Assembly (NCBI RefSeq): GCF_000003605.2
Contig: NW_003155257.1
Location: forward strand, 86,441-107,545
From: Saccoglossus kowalevskii
Lineage: Eukaryota > Hemichordata > Enteropneusta > Harrimaniidae
Direction: 5' to 3'
Length of the DNA stretch: 21,105 nucleotides
This document shows, piece by piece, positions 19,280-21,105 of this stretch. A model generated the notes under the pieces. It did no database searches and was not told the DNA's origin. It was given only the letters and a program-made list of their open reading frames with translations. The first letter of the stretch is position 1, and every line of letters begins with the position of its first letter. Position numbers and translations under genes: made by a program.

Positions 19280-20629
19280 AAATAAACTCATTATTTTTCC
19301 ACCCAGTAAGTGAGTCCGAAGTTTTCAATCAAATCAAATCCCATAATCCCAATAAATCAGCAGGACATGACGAAATACACCCTAAAACATTAATTCATTC
19401 AGCTAAAATTATTGCCCGACCCATTGCTCACATTATCAATTGTTCGTTAAGCCAAGGTGTTGCTAAGATTACACCCATTTACAAAAAAGGTACTTCAACA
19501 GAGGCCAGTAACTATCGCCCTATTTCAATCCTACCAATCCTGAGCAAAATATTTGAATCGATTGTGAATAAACAATTTATAAATTTATAAAAAAAATCAC
19601 ATACTTTCAAACACGCAATTTGGTTTTCACAAAAAACATAACACTAAACTCGCAGATAACATGGACACTGGCTGCATTACTTTCGGAATTTTTATCGACC
19701 TGAAAAAAGCATTTGATACAATTAATCACAAAATTTTACTCCACAAACTTGAACATTATGGTATCAGAGGTCTTCCTTTACAATGGTTTGAAAACTACCT
19801 TTCCAACCGACAACAATCAGTCAATATTGATAACACACTATCTTCTTTCAACGAAATAAAGTGTGGAGTTCCACAAGGATCGATTTTAGGCCCCATTTTA
19901 TTTCTAGTTTATATCAATGATATTATAAATTCCAGCCAAGTTTTCGATTTTTGTCTTTTTGCAGACGACACAACTCTGTTTAAATCTGTCAAAGACAACA
20001 CAATCTATTTCTCTGACATTAATGACGAATTCCAGAAAGTCTGTGAATGGTGTAATGCTAACCAACTAACTACTAACACACAGAAAACAAACTACATGAT
20101 TATAAAGTCACCACAAAGAACAGTTACTACAGAGGGCAGTTTGGTCATTAATGGGTCACCAATAGAGGGCGTTCGTTCCACACAGTATTTAGGCGTGACA
20201 ATTGACAGTAATTTAACTTGGAAACGTCATATAGATTTACTAACTAAATTAATCTCCAGGAAAGTGGGTATTATCTCACAGATTCGGCATTATGTTCCAA
20301 AATCAATTCTTCTTCTGTATAATTCCTTAATACTTCCTCATATTTCTTACTGTTTAGAGATTTGGGAAAACACATACTCGTCTTTCCTTGAACAAATCTT
20401 GCGCCTCCAGAAAAAAGTCGTACGTCTCATCACGTTCTCCGACATTCATGCTCACACTGCCCCCTTGTTTAAAAAACTTGGAATATTAGATGTTTACATG
20501 TTATGTAAACTTCAAACATGTCTATTTGTTTTTGATCTAAAAAATTGTCGTTTTGCACATAGAATAAATCATTATCTGGACCCAATACCCCACAATTATG
20601 CAACATGTTTAAACATATCCCCAAAATGA
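19280..20629 (+). pseudogene. LINE reverse transcriptase (CR1/L2 group)
   Basis: The start of the RT (NPNKSAGHDEIHPKTL near 19350, PIAHIINCSLSQG near 19420, ITPIYKKGTSTEASNYRPIS near 19470-19530) is in frames separated from the main part by small deletions. QFGFHKKH is at about 19617. From 19661 the frame is open for 322 codons to TGA at 20627-20629. Both catalytic blocks are intact: FIDLKKAFD (Asp codon 19697-19699) and FADD (19958-19969). The thumb blocks GSPIEGVRSTQYLGVTIDSN, LTWKRHI, YNSLILPHISYC and LRLQKKVVRLIT follow. Of the three LINEs here, this RT is the least damaged, so it is probably the most recent insertion. Confidence 0.9.
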
Positions 20630-20730
20630 ATCTTTATGCCAAAAAACAATTAAATTTACTGCAACACGCCATTGGAATTCCCTTCCTAACACAATCAAAA
20701 ATGAAATGAACAGATACACATTTAAATCCA

Positions 20731-21105
20731 AATAAAAAAATGCTCTCCTAAGTCAGTGAAACGACGAAATGTCTACTATAATTTCATTTCATATGTGTTT
20801 TTTTGTATATATATATAATGTTTATTGTTACTATTCTGACATTGTATGATTGAGTTTTTCACCAAGTAATTGACAAAAATGATTCAATCAGTTTATTTTC
20901 TTTCATGTATTTTGTTAATTTAAGATTTTTAATCCATTCAATTATTTAAATGTACAACTATGTACCTGTATATGACTTATTAATATTATTATCTCAGCTG
21001 GACCAGTCATTAACACTCATTAACGCTTATTCTATTACCAGGTAGTTGGTTAAAATCTGTTTATGCGTTGAATTTCAGTAGCCAGTTTGTAGCATTTTCT
21101 GATTT
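20731..21105. other. LINE 3' untranslated region and flank
   Basis: This AT-rich tail follows the last LINE codons. A TA microsatellite lies at 20806-20817. No poly-A tail, short terminal repeat (as in CR1) or target-site duplication was identified, so where the element stops and host DNA begins is not known. The window ends inside this stretch. Confidence 0.45.

Larger units (their letters stand above)
17984..20760 (+). mobile_element. CR1/L2-group LINE, nearly full ORF2, lightly broken
   Basis: Endonuclease, linker, reverse transcriptase and a C-terminal tail occur in normal order on the plus strand. Wording is typical of the CR1/L2 part of the Jockey superfamily: HLNIRSLSKH, GGGVALYIHSSLSF, TRVFQQSSTTIDHL, SDHYPIFG, PWLTRGLLKSI, NYRPISILPILSKIFE, FIDLKKAFDTINH, GVPQGSILGPILFLVYINDI, LFADDTTLF and, at the end, RHWNSLPNTIKNEM with FKSK before a stop near 20732. 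It lacks an ORF1, so it is probably 5'-truncated or only ORF2 is recognisable. Breaks are few: frame changes near 18770, 18870, 19250, 19460, 19600 and 20630, two of them with small in-frame losses. The 3' end is not sharply defined; a TA run (20806-20817) follows the stop by about 75 bases. Confidence 0.9.

Overview
The window reads as animal nuclear DNA that is AT-rich and dominated by repeats. It shows no operon-like gene packing, Shine-Dalgarno-type starts, CRISPR array, rRNA or tRNA. It carries several kinds of eukaryotic mobile-element remains: three different LINE retrotransposons, a pogo/CENP-B-type DDE transposase, two elements bounded by TTAA, a possible BEL/Pao zinc-knuckle fragment, and a gene of the uncharacterised DUF6589 type. 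That mixture is typical of marine invertebrate genomes such as molluscs, cnidarians, brachiopods and lancelets. The sequence alone does not fix the phylum. Nothing here can be called an intact conserved host gene with confidence.

Layout. 142-416 is a minisatellite with a unit of about 19 bp. 434-2800 (minus) is one broken gene, with a DUF6589-type body followed by a nuclease-like C-terminal part that ends in an XPG/FEN1-like GCDY...GKAT motif. A possible first exon with a perfect GTAAGT donor lies upstream at 3533-3592. 4261-7160 (minus) is a truncated Tx1/L1-group LINE with endonuclease, reverse transcriptase and part of the C-terminal domain. 7441-7886 is a non-autonomous element with TTAA at both ends. 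7887-9599 is largely featureless.

9611-12941 is a large imperfect inverted repeat. Two related arms surround a spacer of about 1.46 kb. The left arm holds a nested 161-bp TTAA element, a possible secreted-peptide exon on the minus strand, and an open exon-like segment on the plus strand. The right arm has lost or never had these. 13270-14070 (plus) is a pogo-like transposase pseudogene with several frameshifts. 14938-16110 (plus) is a decayed L1-like LINE with endonuclease and RT remnants. 16305-16439 is a small inverted-repeat unit with a strong hairpin inside. 17054-17467 (minus) is an open frame with a BEL/Pao-like Cys/His pattern. 17984 to about 20760 (plus) is a CR1/L2-group LINE with two long open pieces (endonuclease and RT) broken by a few frameshifts and small deletions. 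It is the best preserved element here.

The genes do not form a pathway; this is an accumulation of independent insertions of different age and decay. The two most unusual items are the DUF6589-nuclease composite gene and the long inverted repeat with gene-like segments in one arm. All family assignments come from recognising motifs by eye in translated frames. No database search was run.
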